The notes beneath the pieces were generated by a model that ran no database searches, was not told the DNA's origin, and saw only the letters and a list, made by a program, of their open reading frames with translations. From CALRWV02 sp943371965 (GTDB lineage Bacteria; Bacteroidota; JABWAT01): DNA of 64,000 nt. Each line of letters opens with the position of its first letter. Within the stretch, counting starts at the first letter, position 1. Below, one piece after another: positions 17,664 through 25,927 of this stretch. The position numbers and the translations under genes were made by a program. The stretch spans positions 310,001 to 374,000 of the forward strand of contig CALRWV020000004.1 of NCBI GenBank assembly GCA_943371965.1. Direction: 5' to 3'.

Positions 17664-19745
17664 ATGAAATCAACCACTGAAAAAAATGTGAAAGAACATC
17701 CGGTGGTGGAGCATTTGGACGCTTTGAGATTAAGTGACGCCAGTATTCAGATTTTTGACGGTGTTGGTCTGGATGAGAAGATGTTTGAATCAGCAATCAG
17801 CCAATTTCCTTCCACCTTTTCTTATTTTAAAATCAGAAAAATAGATTTCAACAAAATTACTGCTTCCGTTAATGGCAGTTCAACTCCTGAAATCGTTCTT
17901 TTTGTTGATCTGGATGTTTTGGAAACTGTCCGTTCAACCATTCCCAAAAAGTATAATGAACTTGTGACTTTGGTTTGTGTTGCAACACCGCGTCAGCTGG
18001 AGGAATTCAAGGAATTGGATAAACTCCTTTCCACAAATGTAATTTTTGATATTCTTGAAACTCCGATGAGTGTTCAGAAACTGGTTCTGCTTCTGAAACG
18101 GATACACAAGAAAATTGCTCAGGGATTTTTGGTTTCCAAACTGAATGAAGAAATTTATTCACAGGCTGAAGCTATGAAAAAGCTGAACGATATCGGAAAA
18201 GCTCTTTCTGCTGAAGGTGATATCAATGCTCTTCTGAATTTAATCCTGACCATTTCCAGAGATATTACAAACTGTGATTCGGGTTCTCTTTACATTTTGC
18301 AGGATAAACCTGATGTGAAATACAACAAGCACAATTATCTTGAAAATAAAGTGCTGTGTTTCAAACATACATTCAACTCGACCAAAGAAATTCCATTCAA
18401 GGAATTTACGATGCCGATTTCATCTTCTTCACTTTCAGGTTACACTGCCTCTACAGGAGAAATCCTGAATTTGAGCGATGTCTATGTTATTCCAGAAGTG
18501 GCACCTTACAAATTCAATTCAGGTTTTGACAAATCAATCAGTTACCGTACAAAATCAATGCTGGTGGTTCCGATGCTGAATCAGGACAAACAGACCATTG
18601 GTGTACTTCAGCTGATCAACAAAAAACGTGATAAAAATGTTAAACTGTCAACTGAAGAAATTACCCATCAGCAGGTTATTCCGTTTACCCAAAAAGATGA
18701 AGAATTGACACTTTCATTTGCTTCTCAGGCTGCAGTTGCCTACGAAAACAGAAGTTTGTATGAATCAATCAAAGTTCTGTTTGAAGGGTTTATCAAAGCA
18801 TCGGTAACTGCGATCGAGGCCAGAGACCCAACAACATCCGGTCACTCGGAACGGGTTGCTGTTCTAAGTACAGGAATTGCTGAAGTTATTGATAAAAGCA
18901 ATGCAGGACCTTTCAAAGACATGTTTTTTACCCGAAACGATATTCAGGAATTGAAATATGCTTCTCTTCTGCATGATTTCGGTAAAATTGGAGTCCGTGA
19001 ACCGGTTTTGGTAAAAGCAAAAAAATTGTATGAAGGTGATCTTGAACTTTTGAAATCACGTTACCGAATTCTCAGGGAAACCATGAGATATGATTATTCA
19101 AAGCAGAAAATCCAGCTGCTTCTCGAAAAATCAAAAGAAGACGCGTTGAAAGATATTACCAAAATTGATTCTGAAATGAATGATTCTTTGGCTGAGTTGG
19201 ACCGTTATCTTGAATTTATCATCAAGATCAATGAACCAACCGTTTTGGAATCCAGCGGATTTGAACTTTTGAAGGAAATTCAGACCAGAACTCTGATGGA
19301 CGAAAATAAAGTTCTGATTCCATTTCTGACACCGCATGAAGTTTTGCGTCTTTCCATTCCGAAAGGATCATTGGGAGATGATGAACGTTTGGAAATTGAA
19401 TCACACGTAACCCATACTTACAAATTCCTGAAACAGATTCCATGGACAAATGATTTGCGGAACGTTCCGGAAATTGCTTTTGCCCACCATGAAAAATTGG
19501 ATGGATCGGGTTATCCACAAAAACTGAATTCGGAATCAATTCCTGTTCAGTCAAAAATCATGACTATCTCAGATATTTTTGATGCATTGACAGCCAATGA
19601 CCGTCCTTACAAAAGAGCGGTTCCGCTTGAAAAGGCATTGGATATCTTGGGATATGAAGTTAAAGCGAAAAAAGTTGACGCTGAACTTTTCAAGGTTTTT
19701 GTTGATGCAAAAGTCTTTGATGCTATTCAGACTCAGGCAAGTTGA
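17664..19745 (+). CDS. GAF / HD-GYP domain protein, probable c-di-GMP phosphodiesterase
   Basis: A 693-residue cytoplasmic signalling protein. The ATG at 17664 has TTGAGGAAT 8-10 nt upstream. The N-terminal ~150 residues look receiver-like without a clear phospho-site. A GAF domain covers ~175-365 (LLNLILTISRDITNCDSGSL). The HD-GYP domain follows, with HSERV at ~394, HDFGKIG at 437-443, FAHHEKLDGSGYP ending at about 618 and DIFDALTANDRPYK. These residues support hydrolysis of c-di-GMP or a related cyclic dinucleotide. Unusually, the HD and GYP motifs are ~180 residues apart, about 115 more than normal; the insert is mostly charged and helical (DYSKQKIQLLLEKSKEDA). A clear terminator follows. 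Confidence 0.85.
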   Translation: MKSTTEKNVKEHPVVEHLDALRLSDASIQIFDGVGLDEKMFESAISQFPSTFSYFKIRKIDFNKITASVNGSSTPEIVLFVDLDVLETVRSTIPKKYNELVTLVCVATPRQLEEFKELDKLLSTNVIFDILETPMSVQKLVLLLKRIHKKIAQGFLVSKLNEEIYSQAEAMKKLNDIGKALSAEGDINALLNLILTISRDITNCDSGSLYILQDKPDVKYNKHNYLENKVLCFKHTFNSTKEIPFKEFTMPISSSSLSGYTASTGEILNLSDVYVIPEVAPYKFNSGFDKSISYRTKSMLVVPMLNQDKQTIGVLQLINKKRDKNVKLSTEEITHQQVIPFTQKDEELTLSFASQAAVAYENRSLYESIKVLFEGFIKASVTAIEARDPTTSGHSERVAVLSTGIAEVIDKSNAGPFKDMFFTRNDIQELKYASLLHDFGKIGVREPVLVKAKKLYEGDLELLKSRYRILRETMRYDYSKQKIQLLLEKSKEDALKDITKIDSEMNDSLAELDRYLEFIIKINEPTVLESSGFELLKEIQTRTLMDENKVLIPFLTPHEVLRLSIPKGSLGDDERLEIESHVTHTYKFLKQIPWTNDLRNVPEIAFAHHEKLDGSGYPQKLNSESIPVQSKIMTISDIFDALTANDRPYKRAVPLEKALDILGYEVKAKKVDAELFKVFVDAKVFDAIQTQAS

Positions 19746-19767
19746 CTTGAAGTGATTTTTTACTTTC

Positions 19768-19797
19768 AAAAAAGGCGGAATTTGTTCCGCCTTTTTT
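19768..19797 (+). terminator. Rho-independent terminator
   Basis: A 13-bp stem (AAAAAAGGCGGAA, 19768-19780, with TTCCGCCTTTTTT, 19785-19797) closes a TTTG loop and supplies its own T tract. It lies 22 nt after the HD-GYP stop, a textbook intrinsic terminator. Confidence 0.9.
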
Positions 19798-19939
19798 GTT
19801 TAAAACGGATTTTAAAATATTTGCTTCAAATTATACGGTTGTTTCATTTCACGGTCGATAATTAAAGCAATCCATCTTGCTACTTCCACCTCAAAAGATG
19901 ACCTTACCACAATTATCGCAGTCATGAAAGTCACATCTT

Positions 19940-22435
19940 ATGAATTACAAATCATTCACCCAATTAAAGGGGAAAATTTCTTCAGTTTTCTTCCTTCTTT
20001 TTTCTTTGCTGATTTATTCTCAGGTAACAAGTCAGGAACTTTCACTGAAAATAAACGGTGACAAACAATCCGGTTTTCATGTTGATGTATTTGATGGTTC
20101 ACGTTTGCTTGTAACCAACACTGAAGAATTTTCACTTCAACTATACAACTTGGATTTAAGTACAACCACAACTGTTAATTGGAAAGGACAGGAGTGGGTT
20201 GGTGATGAAAAAAATATAACATTAAAGGGCGAATCTTATCTGAAAGATTTTGATGCCAATTTATCTGTTTCAGTAACCTATCAGGTTATCAATTCAAATG
20301 TGGTTAGAAAAACGGTTGAACTTTTCCAGCCATCAATGCCGGGAATGACTTACATTTTGCAGGAGACAAACCGACCTGCTGAGTATCCAATCAAGTATGT
20401 TACTTTTGAATATGACAATTTTCCGGGCGGTTTTGTGCATGAAATGTTTCCTTCGGTTGGATTTGTTACCAAAGAAAATATGGTTGTCGGATTTCTGACA
20501 GATGCCGGTTATAAAAATCAATTCACAAGAAACACCAGAAGACGTTTCAGTGGTCGCGGAGGTGGATTTGTTGGAATGCGCAGACTTCCGGATCCGAATC
20601 TCTTTTCCGTTGCCAGTCTAACAGATCAGCTTGAAAATAAACAATATATCAGACAAACTTTCGGTGAAGTTTACAATCTGGATTCAGGAAACGAAACAGT
20701 TGTTAAACCTTCTGAAAACTATACAAAGGAAGGAAACTCCGAAGTTGTAAAATCCAGCAATCTGATTTCGATTTATGGTCATCCCGGAGGAAGAACAGGA
20801 CTGGAATTTATTGCGCCGTTCAAAGATCAGAAAATTTATACCATTTCATTTTTGTGCAAAGGAAATACCGGAGTTGCAGTAAAATTGTTCAGAATGAAGA
20901 ACGGAAAGAAAACCATCGAACTGGAAAATGGAGTAAAGTATATTGATAATTTTCCTGCAACTGAAAATGAGTGGACACTTTTCAAAGGCAGTATTATGGT
21001 TCCATACATTCAGGGCGACAGTGTTGCCATGTTCATTGGAACCCAATCCGGAAAAGAATGCAAACTTGAAATCAAAGACCTGACATTTACGGAACATCAA
21101 CCGCAATCAGAACCTTACAACATTCTTCCGCTGGGTGAAAAAGTTACAAAGACAACTTATCTGTTTGCGGAACCCTGGAAATCACATCAGCAATTTATGA
21201 TTTCCTCACAAACCAGATTGGCAGAAGCGAAGGGATTTCAGGGAACGCAAATCGAAAAAATGCTGTATGGCAATTTCAATATGCTGACCTGGATTACCGA
21301 CACCAAAGATTTCACACCGTTCAACGTTCCCAATATGAATTACGCACCTGATATGTACAACCGTGATTCTTTTTTTGCATCGGTTGCATCCTACAACAAA
21401 GAATTGAATCTGGCTATTTGGGATCAGTGGGGAAAAACCCAAACATCGAAAGGAGTTGTGGGAACCATTATCACACCCATGATGGGTTCGATTGAAGCAA
21501 AGGACAATGAAGCAACGATTGAATGGCTTATTTGGGCGATGATGAACAAACGACGGTTCGGAGTTTCTCTTCCGCAGGAGAAAATCAAAAAAGCGGTAGA
21601 CTATGTTTTGAGCGAATATGACGGTGACAGAGATGGAAAATGCAAGGCGCACTTCTCATTGAGTCAGGTGGATATCGTTGATTTTAACCCCAAAACTGAC
21701 CGTTTGGCGGTGAATCAGGGAATGTTGGCAATCGTTTTACGGACAATCAAAGAACTGGGATTTGATATTTCTGAATCCTATATCCAAAAAGCTGAAAAAG
21801 AATACAGGAATTTTTATGACAAAGAAAGAAAACATTTATTGTTCGACCGTAACTTTCCGGATATCATAACTCTAACAGATTTGGAACCGGAGTTCTTTTC
21901 TTTGTGGCTGTTCAACCGGAAAATGCTGACTGATGAAATGGTAAAAAATCATTTGGATCAGATTCCTGTCTTGAACAAAGTTGCCAATTCACCACATCCT
22001 GAACTGGGAACCACTGCACCGATTTGTGTCAGGTTGACCAAAGACGAAAAAGGATTCGCTTATCTCAGCGGCGACTATCAACCTTTTGAAAAATTCGGTG
22101 AGGAAAATTACAGCAACGGAAAAAGTGACGGATTTTACTACAATGGCGGAAGCTGGTTCAGGGCAGAATATTGCGCTTATGTTGTCGGTATGAAACACGG
22201 CTGGACGAAAGCAAACAAGCTGATGGAAAACCGGGTTTGGGCAGAAATTTATCTGAATCCGAAATGGCCGTTCAGCAAAGAATTCATTCCAACCAAATGG
22301 AATTCAACCGATGAATGGTGGGAATCATCCAAAGGATTGTGCTGGAATGTTTTCATTCTCATGGCAAATGAAGTTGCGGGTTTGAGAACACAGGAAATGG
22401 ATCCTGATTTTAAGAAAATGGGGAAGAAGAAATAA
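19940..22435 (+). CDS. Secreted six-hairpin glycosidase-like protein
   Basis: An 831-residue exported protein; the signal peptide has a long n-region and ends near VTSQ (residue ~32). The N-terminal ~400 residues are beta-rich (SLKINGDKQSGFHVDVFDGS), suggesting a supersandwich or carbohydrate-binding module. The C-terminal half (from ~430) is helical with aromatic and acidic clusters (NMLTWITDTKDF, YAPDMYNRDSFFAS, NGGSWFRAEYCAY, WNSTDEWWESSKGLCW), resembling the (alpha/alpha)6 barrel of six-hairpin glycosidases. I cannot assign a GH family or substrate. No T9SS sorting domain is present, so it is probably periplasmic. It is monocistronic. Confidence 0.6.
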   Translation: MNYKSFTQLKGKISSVFFLLFSLLIYSQVTSQELSLKINGDKQSGFHVDVFDGSRLLVTNTEEFSLQLYNLDLSTTTTVNWKGQEWVGDEKNITLKGESYLKDFDANLSVSVTYQVINSNVVRKTVELFQPSMPGMTYILQETNRPAEYPIKYVTFEYDNFPGGFVHEMFPSVGFVTKENMVVGFLTDAGYKNQFTRNTRRRFSGRGGGFVGMRRLPDPNLFSVASLTDQLENKQYIRQTFGEVYNLDSGNETVVKPSENYTKEGNSEVVKSSNLISIYGHPGGRTGLEFIAPFKDQKIYTISFLCKGNTGVAVKLFRMKNGKKTIELENGVKYIDNFPATENEWTLFKGSIMVPYIQGDSVAMFIGTQSGKECKLEIKDLTFTEHQPQSEPYNILPLGEKVTKTTYLFAEPWKSHQQFMISSQTRLAEAKGFQGTQIEKMLYGNFNMLTWITDTKDFTPFNVPNMNYAPDMYNRDSFFASVASYNKELNLAIWDQWGKTQTSKGVVGTIITPMMGSIEAKDNEATIEWLIWAMMNKRRFGVSLPQEKIKKAVDYVLSEYDGDRDGKCKAHFSLSQVDIVDFNPKTDRLAVNQGMLAIVLRTIKELGFDISESYIQKAEKEYRNFYDKERKHLLFDRNFPDIITLTDLEPEFFSLWLFNRKMLTDEMVKNHLDQIPVLNKVANSPHPELGTTAPICVRLTKDEKGFAYLSGDYQPFEKFGEENYSNGKSDGFYYNGGSWFRAEYCAYVVGMKHGWTKANKLMENRVWAEIYLNPKWPFSKEFIPTKWNSTDEWWESSKGLCWNVFILMANEVAGLRTQEMDPDFKKMGKKK

Positions 22436-22449
22436 GGTGAATTTGTTAT

Positions 22450-22595
22450 GTCATCCAAAGGTTCTCTCCCAAAGGGATTTCTTAGGAAGAAGGATGACTT
22501 TTTAAATAAAATGATTTATTTGTATTGTTTCAATTAAGTTTATCCATTCCTTAATACGGCTATATCATGCTTCGAGAACCTCAGCATGACATATA
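22450..22595. repeat. GTCATCC inverted repeat and second imperfect hairpin
   Basis: Between the convergent glycosidase-like and metallo-hydrolase genes there is a GTCATCC...GGATGAC pair (~22451-22498) enclosing an AGGTTCTCTCCC segment, then a near-perfect hairpin TATATCATGC...GCATGACATATA (22561-22596). Similar GTCATCC sequence recurs at ~24453, so these look like dispersed mini-elements. Confidence 0.45.
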
Positions 22596-22617
22596 GAAAA
22601 CTTATTGTTCTTCAGAT

Positions 22618-23739
22618 TTATTTCAACCCTTCCCACCAATGTGAAAATTTCTGGTTTAAATCTTTCAGATTGATTTGCTCACCGATAATGGGCGTAATCA
22701 TTTGAATGTCTGTATTTTTTCCGAGCTCGGTAATTCTGATCAGCGGTTCATCCCACGGATGGTTGGCAAGTGCAAATTTGGATGAATGAACTGGAAACAA
22801 TTGTTTTGCTCCCAAATCCTTTGCAGCCTGAATAACTTCTTCCGGCATGTGATGAATGTATTTCCAGTTTTTGTCGTACTGTCCGTTTTCAAGAATGACC
22901 AAATCAAAATTCCCGAATTTTTTCTGTGCTTCACTGTAATGCGTATCGTAACCACTGTCACCACCGATGTAAATTTTCATGGTTGGTGCAAGAAATGCAA
23001 AAGAAGTCCACAGTGTTTGGTTGCGCTGAAGTCCCCGTCCTGAAAAATGTCTTGCCGGAACGGTATAAACCGTAAATCCGCTGTCCAGCTTTATTTCCTC
23101 AAACCAGTCTTTTTCGAAAATAATATTTTTGGCATATCCCCAATATTCAAAGTGCTCACCATTTCCCAAACCGCAGATTACCTTTTTAACTTTAGGTTTC
23201 AGTTTCAGCAACGTTTCATGGTCAACATGGTCGTAATGATCATGCGAGATAAACAGGTAATCGATTTCAGGAAGATCATCAACTGTATAAGCATCAGTTC
23301 CTTTAAATGCTTTAATCAAAAACGATACAGGAGATGCCGAACCACTGAAAACAGGATCTACCAGAATTTTCTTTCCATCCAATTGAATAAAATAAGAAGA
23401 GTGACCGAACCATATCATGACATCCTGTTTAGGATCAAGTTTGAACAGATTGGTTTTCATCGAAGGAATGACATCAATGGGAGTGACACGCGGTTTATCA
23501 CCGAAAAAGAATTCCTTCATCACGGAATAGTAGGAAACCCCTTTTGTTAGGGTTGGAGTTTCATTCAGATTCTGGAATGCACCTTCGTGATAATGCGGCG
23601 AATGTTTTATTTTTTCGAGGCGGTCACCGGAAGGCAATTTTCCGAATTGAGGAAACTGCAAAAATAAAGCAGTTCCTGCCGTGAGTAATGCAATAATAAT
23701 CAGAGTAGTTATCATAATCTTCTTTAGTAATTTCCTCAT
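22618..23739 (-). CDS. Membrane-anchored MBL-fold metallo-hydrolase, NAPE-PLD/UlaG-like
   Basis: A 373-residue protein with an N-terminal membrane anchor (residues ~8-29, ITTLIIIALLTAGTALFLQF) and a metallo-beta-lactamase domain facing the periplasm. The metal motif SHDHYDH is at 165-171, preceded by MIWFGHSSYFIQLDGKKILV, which is typical of the NAPE-PLD/UlaG-like group; later ligands are in PARHFSGRG, GGDSGYDTHY and FPVHSSKF. Members hydrolyse phosphodiesters or lactones, and the nearest resemblance is to N-acyl phosphatidylethanolamine phospholipase D-like proteins. The substrate here is not determinable. The gene sits alone; REP-like hairpins lie just upstream. Confidence 0.8.
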   Translation of the reverse strand: MRKLLKKIMITTLIIIALLTAGTALFLQFPQFGKLPSGDRLEKIKHSPHYHEGAFQNLNETPTLTKGVSYYSVMKEFFFGDKPRVTPIDVIPSMKTNLFKLDPKQDVMIWFGHSSYFIQLDGKKILVDPVFSGSASPVSFLIKAFKGTDAYTVDDLPEIDYLFISHDHYDHVDHETLLKLKPKVKKVICGLGNGEHFEYWGYAKNIIFEKDWFEEIKLDSGFTVYTVPARHFSGRGLQRNQTLWTSFAFLAPTMKIYIGGDSGYDTHYSEAQKKFGNFDLVILENGQYDKNWKYIHHMPEEVIQAAKDLGAKQLFPVHSSKFALANHPWDEPLIRITELGKNTDIQMITPIIGEQINLKDLNQKFSHWWEGLK

Positions 23740-23776
23740 AAATTAGTTTGCGAAAAAGATTGTTCCTTTGAATTAA

Positions 23777-23863
23777 GCTCCGGAGGAGCGTCCTACTTGT
23801 AGAAAAATTGTCAATCCACATCAGTGCACGAAAATATATTTAGCTCCAGAGGAGCGACCTGTA
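23777..23863. repeat. Two REP-like hairpins, direct orientation
   Basis: GCTCC-GGA-GGAGC (23777-23789) and GCTCC-AGA-GGAGC (23843-23855) are each followed by G(T/A)CCT. They share orientation and lie on the 3' side of the transposase gene. A third copy in inverted orientation lies on its other side. This fits a REP/BIME unit mobilised by the adjacent Y1 transposase. Confidence 0.65.
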
Positions 23864-24325
23864 TTATTCAATCCATTCAAACAAATAATTGTCATTATAT
23901 TCAATTTCATATTTCTTGAGAAATTCCGTGTATTCTTCTCTAAATGTTGATTTTTTGTGATGTTCTTCTTGATTCAAAATATATTTGATTACCGAATCTA
24001 TTTGCCCTTTTGAATAAGAGAATGCTCCAAATCCGGTCTGCCAATTAAATATTCCGTTTATCCAATTATTGTCGTTTATAAATTTTGATGAACCTGCTTT
24101 AATATCTCTGATCAAATCTGAAATTGAAAGTGAAGGTTTCATTCCTATCAAAAGATGAGTGTGGTCTGGCATACAAAAAATGGATAACAATTTCTGATCC
24201 CGGTTTTGGACTATTCCGTTTATATATTTTTGCAGTTCTTCACGATGACTTTTTGAAATTAAATTTTGTCTTCCCTGAACAGCAAATACAATCTGAATAT
24301 AAATTTGAGAATATGTGTTCGGCAT
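23864..24325 (-). CDS. tnpA: IS200/IS605-type Y1 (RAYT-like) transposase
   Basis: A 153-residue HUH single-strand DNA transposase. It begins MPNTYSQIYIQIVFAVQGRQ. The HUH motif is in SIFCMPDHTHLLIGMKPS (HTH), and the catalytic Tyr is probably in FGAFSYSKGQIDSVIKYI. Full length for the family with no frameshift. It is flanked by GCTCCnnnGGAGC hairpins in inverted arrangement, which suggests a REP-associated transposase (RAYT) rather than a free IS with simple ends. No tnpB or passenger gene is present. It sits between two minus-strand genes and appears not to interrupt either. Confidence 0.88.
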   Translation of the reverse strand: MPNTYSQIYIQIVFAVQGRQNLISKSHREELQKYINGIVQNRDQKLLSIFCMPDHTHLLIGMKPSLSISDLIRDIKAGSSKFINDNNWINGIFNWQTGFGAFSYSKGQIDSVIKYILNQEEHHKKSTFREEYTEFLKKYEIEYNDNYLFEWIE

Positions 24326-24357
24326 TTTCGGTGACTTTTTAATTAGGAAAACAGATC

Positions 24358-24421
24358 GCTCCTATGGAGCTGATTATTTATTTTTATATTTACTACTACA
24401 AACAGGACACCCTTACAGGGT
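24358..24421. repeat. Inverted REP-like hairpin and ACCCT/AGGGT hairpin
   Basis: GCTCC-TAT-GGAGC (24358-24370), preceded by CAGATC, is the inverted counterpart of the two copies beyond the transposase gene. A second small hairpin ACCCT-TAC-AGGGT follows at 24409-24421. Together they probably mark the 5'-side boundary of the RAYT-associated element. Confidence 0.6.
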
Positions 24422-24444
24422 TAAATATAAATTACGCAATAGAA

Positions 24445-24580
24445 GGGAAACATGTCATCCTCGCGTTCCTTAGGAATCCCTATGGGAAATGCGGGGATCC
24501 ATTTCTCAATTACAAACCGAAAATCACTGTCATGGATTTGTTTCACAGAACTAACGTTTCCCACTTTCGTGGGAATAACA
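24445..24580. repeat. GTCATCC-type mini-element with CCCAC hairpin
   Basis: This non-coding segment between the RAYT element and the amidohydrolase gene contains GTCATCCTCGCG, a CCTTAGGAATCCCTATGGG stretch, GCGGGGATCC and a clean hairpin TTCCCAC-TTTC-GTGGGAA (24558-24575). It resembles the GTCATCC repeat at ~22450. The 309-nt gap 24326-24634 contains no gene. Confidence 0.45.
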
Positions 24581-24634
24581 AGCAGTTTTGTCTAATTTGT
24601 AATTCAGGGTTGAACACATTCTGTAAATCTTCTT

Positions 24635-25927
24635 TTAATTCCCGTTTTTGTAAACCGTTCCGTTTTTCATCACAAAATCGACTTTTTCCAAAAGCGAAAT
24701 ATCTTTAATCGGGTCACCGTTAACAGCAATGATGTCAGCCCATTTTCCGGCAGTGATTGATCCGGTTTTTGCAGTAATATCCAATAAGTCAGCTGCATTT
24801 TTGGTAGCGCTTTGAATGGCTTGCATGGGAGTCATTCCGGCTTTGACCAGATAAACAAAATCTTTTCCGTTCAAACCGTGGGGCATAACAGCTGCATCAG
24901 TTCCGTATGCAATTTTGACTCCGCTTTTTATGATTTTCACAAGACCGTCTTCTTTTTGCTGACGGATACTTTTGGCTTTGTTTACAATTTTATCAGGAAA
25001 TCCTTTTTTGGAAAAATTCTCAATGATATAATCCAATGCGTACATGGTCGGAACCATGTAAGTTCCTTTTTCTTTCATCAGTTTAACTGTTTCGTCATCT
25101 ACAATGCTGCAATGTTCAATCGAATTTACACCGGCAAGAACTGCCCGTTTGATTCCTTCTGTTCCGTGGGCATGGGCTGCAACTTTTTTTCCCCACATGT
25201 GGGCTTCATCCACAATTGCTTTCATTTCTTCAAATGAATATTGAGGTGCTCCCACACTTTCCTCTTCACTCAGCACTCCGGCAGTTGCGCAGAATTTGAT
25301 AACATCAGCTCCCCATTTGATATTATTCCTTACACGTTTTCTGATTTCATCAACACCATCGGCAACGCCTGTAAAATCAGGATTTGAATTCAGTTTGATA
25401 TTCGGGTTGAAACCGCTCATGTCAGCATGACCACCAGTTGAACCCAAAGCAAAACAGGCAACGAGCATTCTCGGTCCCTTGATGATGTCCTCATTGATTG
25501 CGTTCCGAAGCGAAACATCGATCAGTGCATCTGAACCCAAATCACGGCAGGTTGTAAATCCTGCCATCAAAGTCCGTTCGGTGTAAATATTGGCTCTCAC
25601 CGCATAATCAACCGGCGTCATTCTGAAAATATCACCGTAGTAATCATCACTCGGTTCTGCCGAAAGATGTGTATGACAATCCATCAATCCGGGAAGAACA
25701 GTTGAATTGCTGAGATCAATAATTTCAGCATCTTTTGGAATTGCGACTGTTGAGCCGACTTCAATTATTTTGTTATTTTCAATCAGAATAATCTGATTGG
25801 TTAGAACAGTTCCGTTGAGGACATCAATCATTTTTCCAGCTTTGATGGCTTTTATTTTTGATTGTGCGGTTGCAACTGAACATGCAGCAAGAATTAAAAG
25901 TATAACAAGTGACAATTTATTTTTCAT
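24635..25927 (-). CDS. Exported metal-dependent amidohydrolase (imidazolonepropionase-like)
   Basis: A 430-residue amidohydrolase with a lipoprotein-type signal (LILAAC, Cys16) or Sec signal ending TAQ. Motifs: HTH at 85-87 in GLMDCHTHLSAEPS, a Lys in GADVIKFCATAG likely to be carboxylated as the bridging ligand, HAHG, SIEHCS and the catalytic Asp in AYGTDAAVM. This set matches the imidazolonepropionase-like/Xaa-Pro dipeptidase-like amidohydrolases that cleave dipeptides or cyclic amides in the periplasm. It is downstream of and overlaps the DUF1624-like gene by 4 bp (ATGA), so both are cotranscribed. Exact substrate unknown. Confidence 0.85.
   Translation of the reverse strand: MKNKLSLVILLILAACSVATAQSKIKAIKAGKMIDVLNGTVLTNQIILIENNKIIEVGSTVAIPKDAEIIDLSNSTVLPGLMDCHTHLSAEPSDDYYGDIFRMTPVDYAVRANIYTERTLMAGFTTCRDLGSDALIDVSLRNAINEDIIKGPRMLVACFALGSTGGHADMSGFNPNIKLNSNPDFTGVADGVDEIRKRVRNNIKWGADVIKFCATAGVLSEEESVGAPQYSFEEMKAIVDEAHMWGKKVAAHAHGTEGIKRAVLAGVNSIEHCSIVDDETVKLMKEKGTYMVPTMYALDYIIENFSKKGFPDKIVNKAKSIRQQKEDGLVKIIKSGVKIAYGTDAAVMPHGLNGKDFVYLVKAGMTPMQAIQSATKNAADLLDITAKTGSITAGKWADIIAVNGDPIKDISLLEKVDFVMKNGTVYKNGN

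Noticed and set aside
23047..23550. 167-residue plus-strand reading frame
   Set aside because: Antisense of the metallo-hydrolase, whose catalytic motifs are clear on the other strand.
24364..24708. 114-residue plus-strand reading frame
   Set aside because: Runs through REP-like hairpins and GTCATCC repeats and overlaps the end of the amidohydrolase; best read as non-coding.
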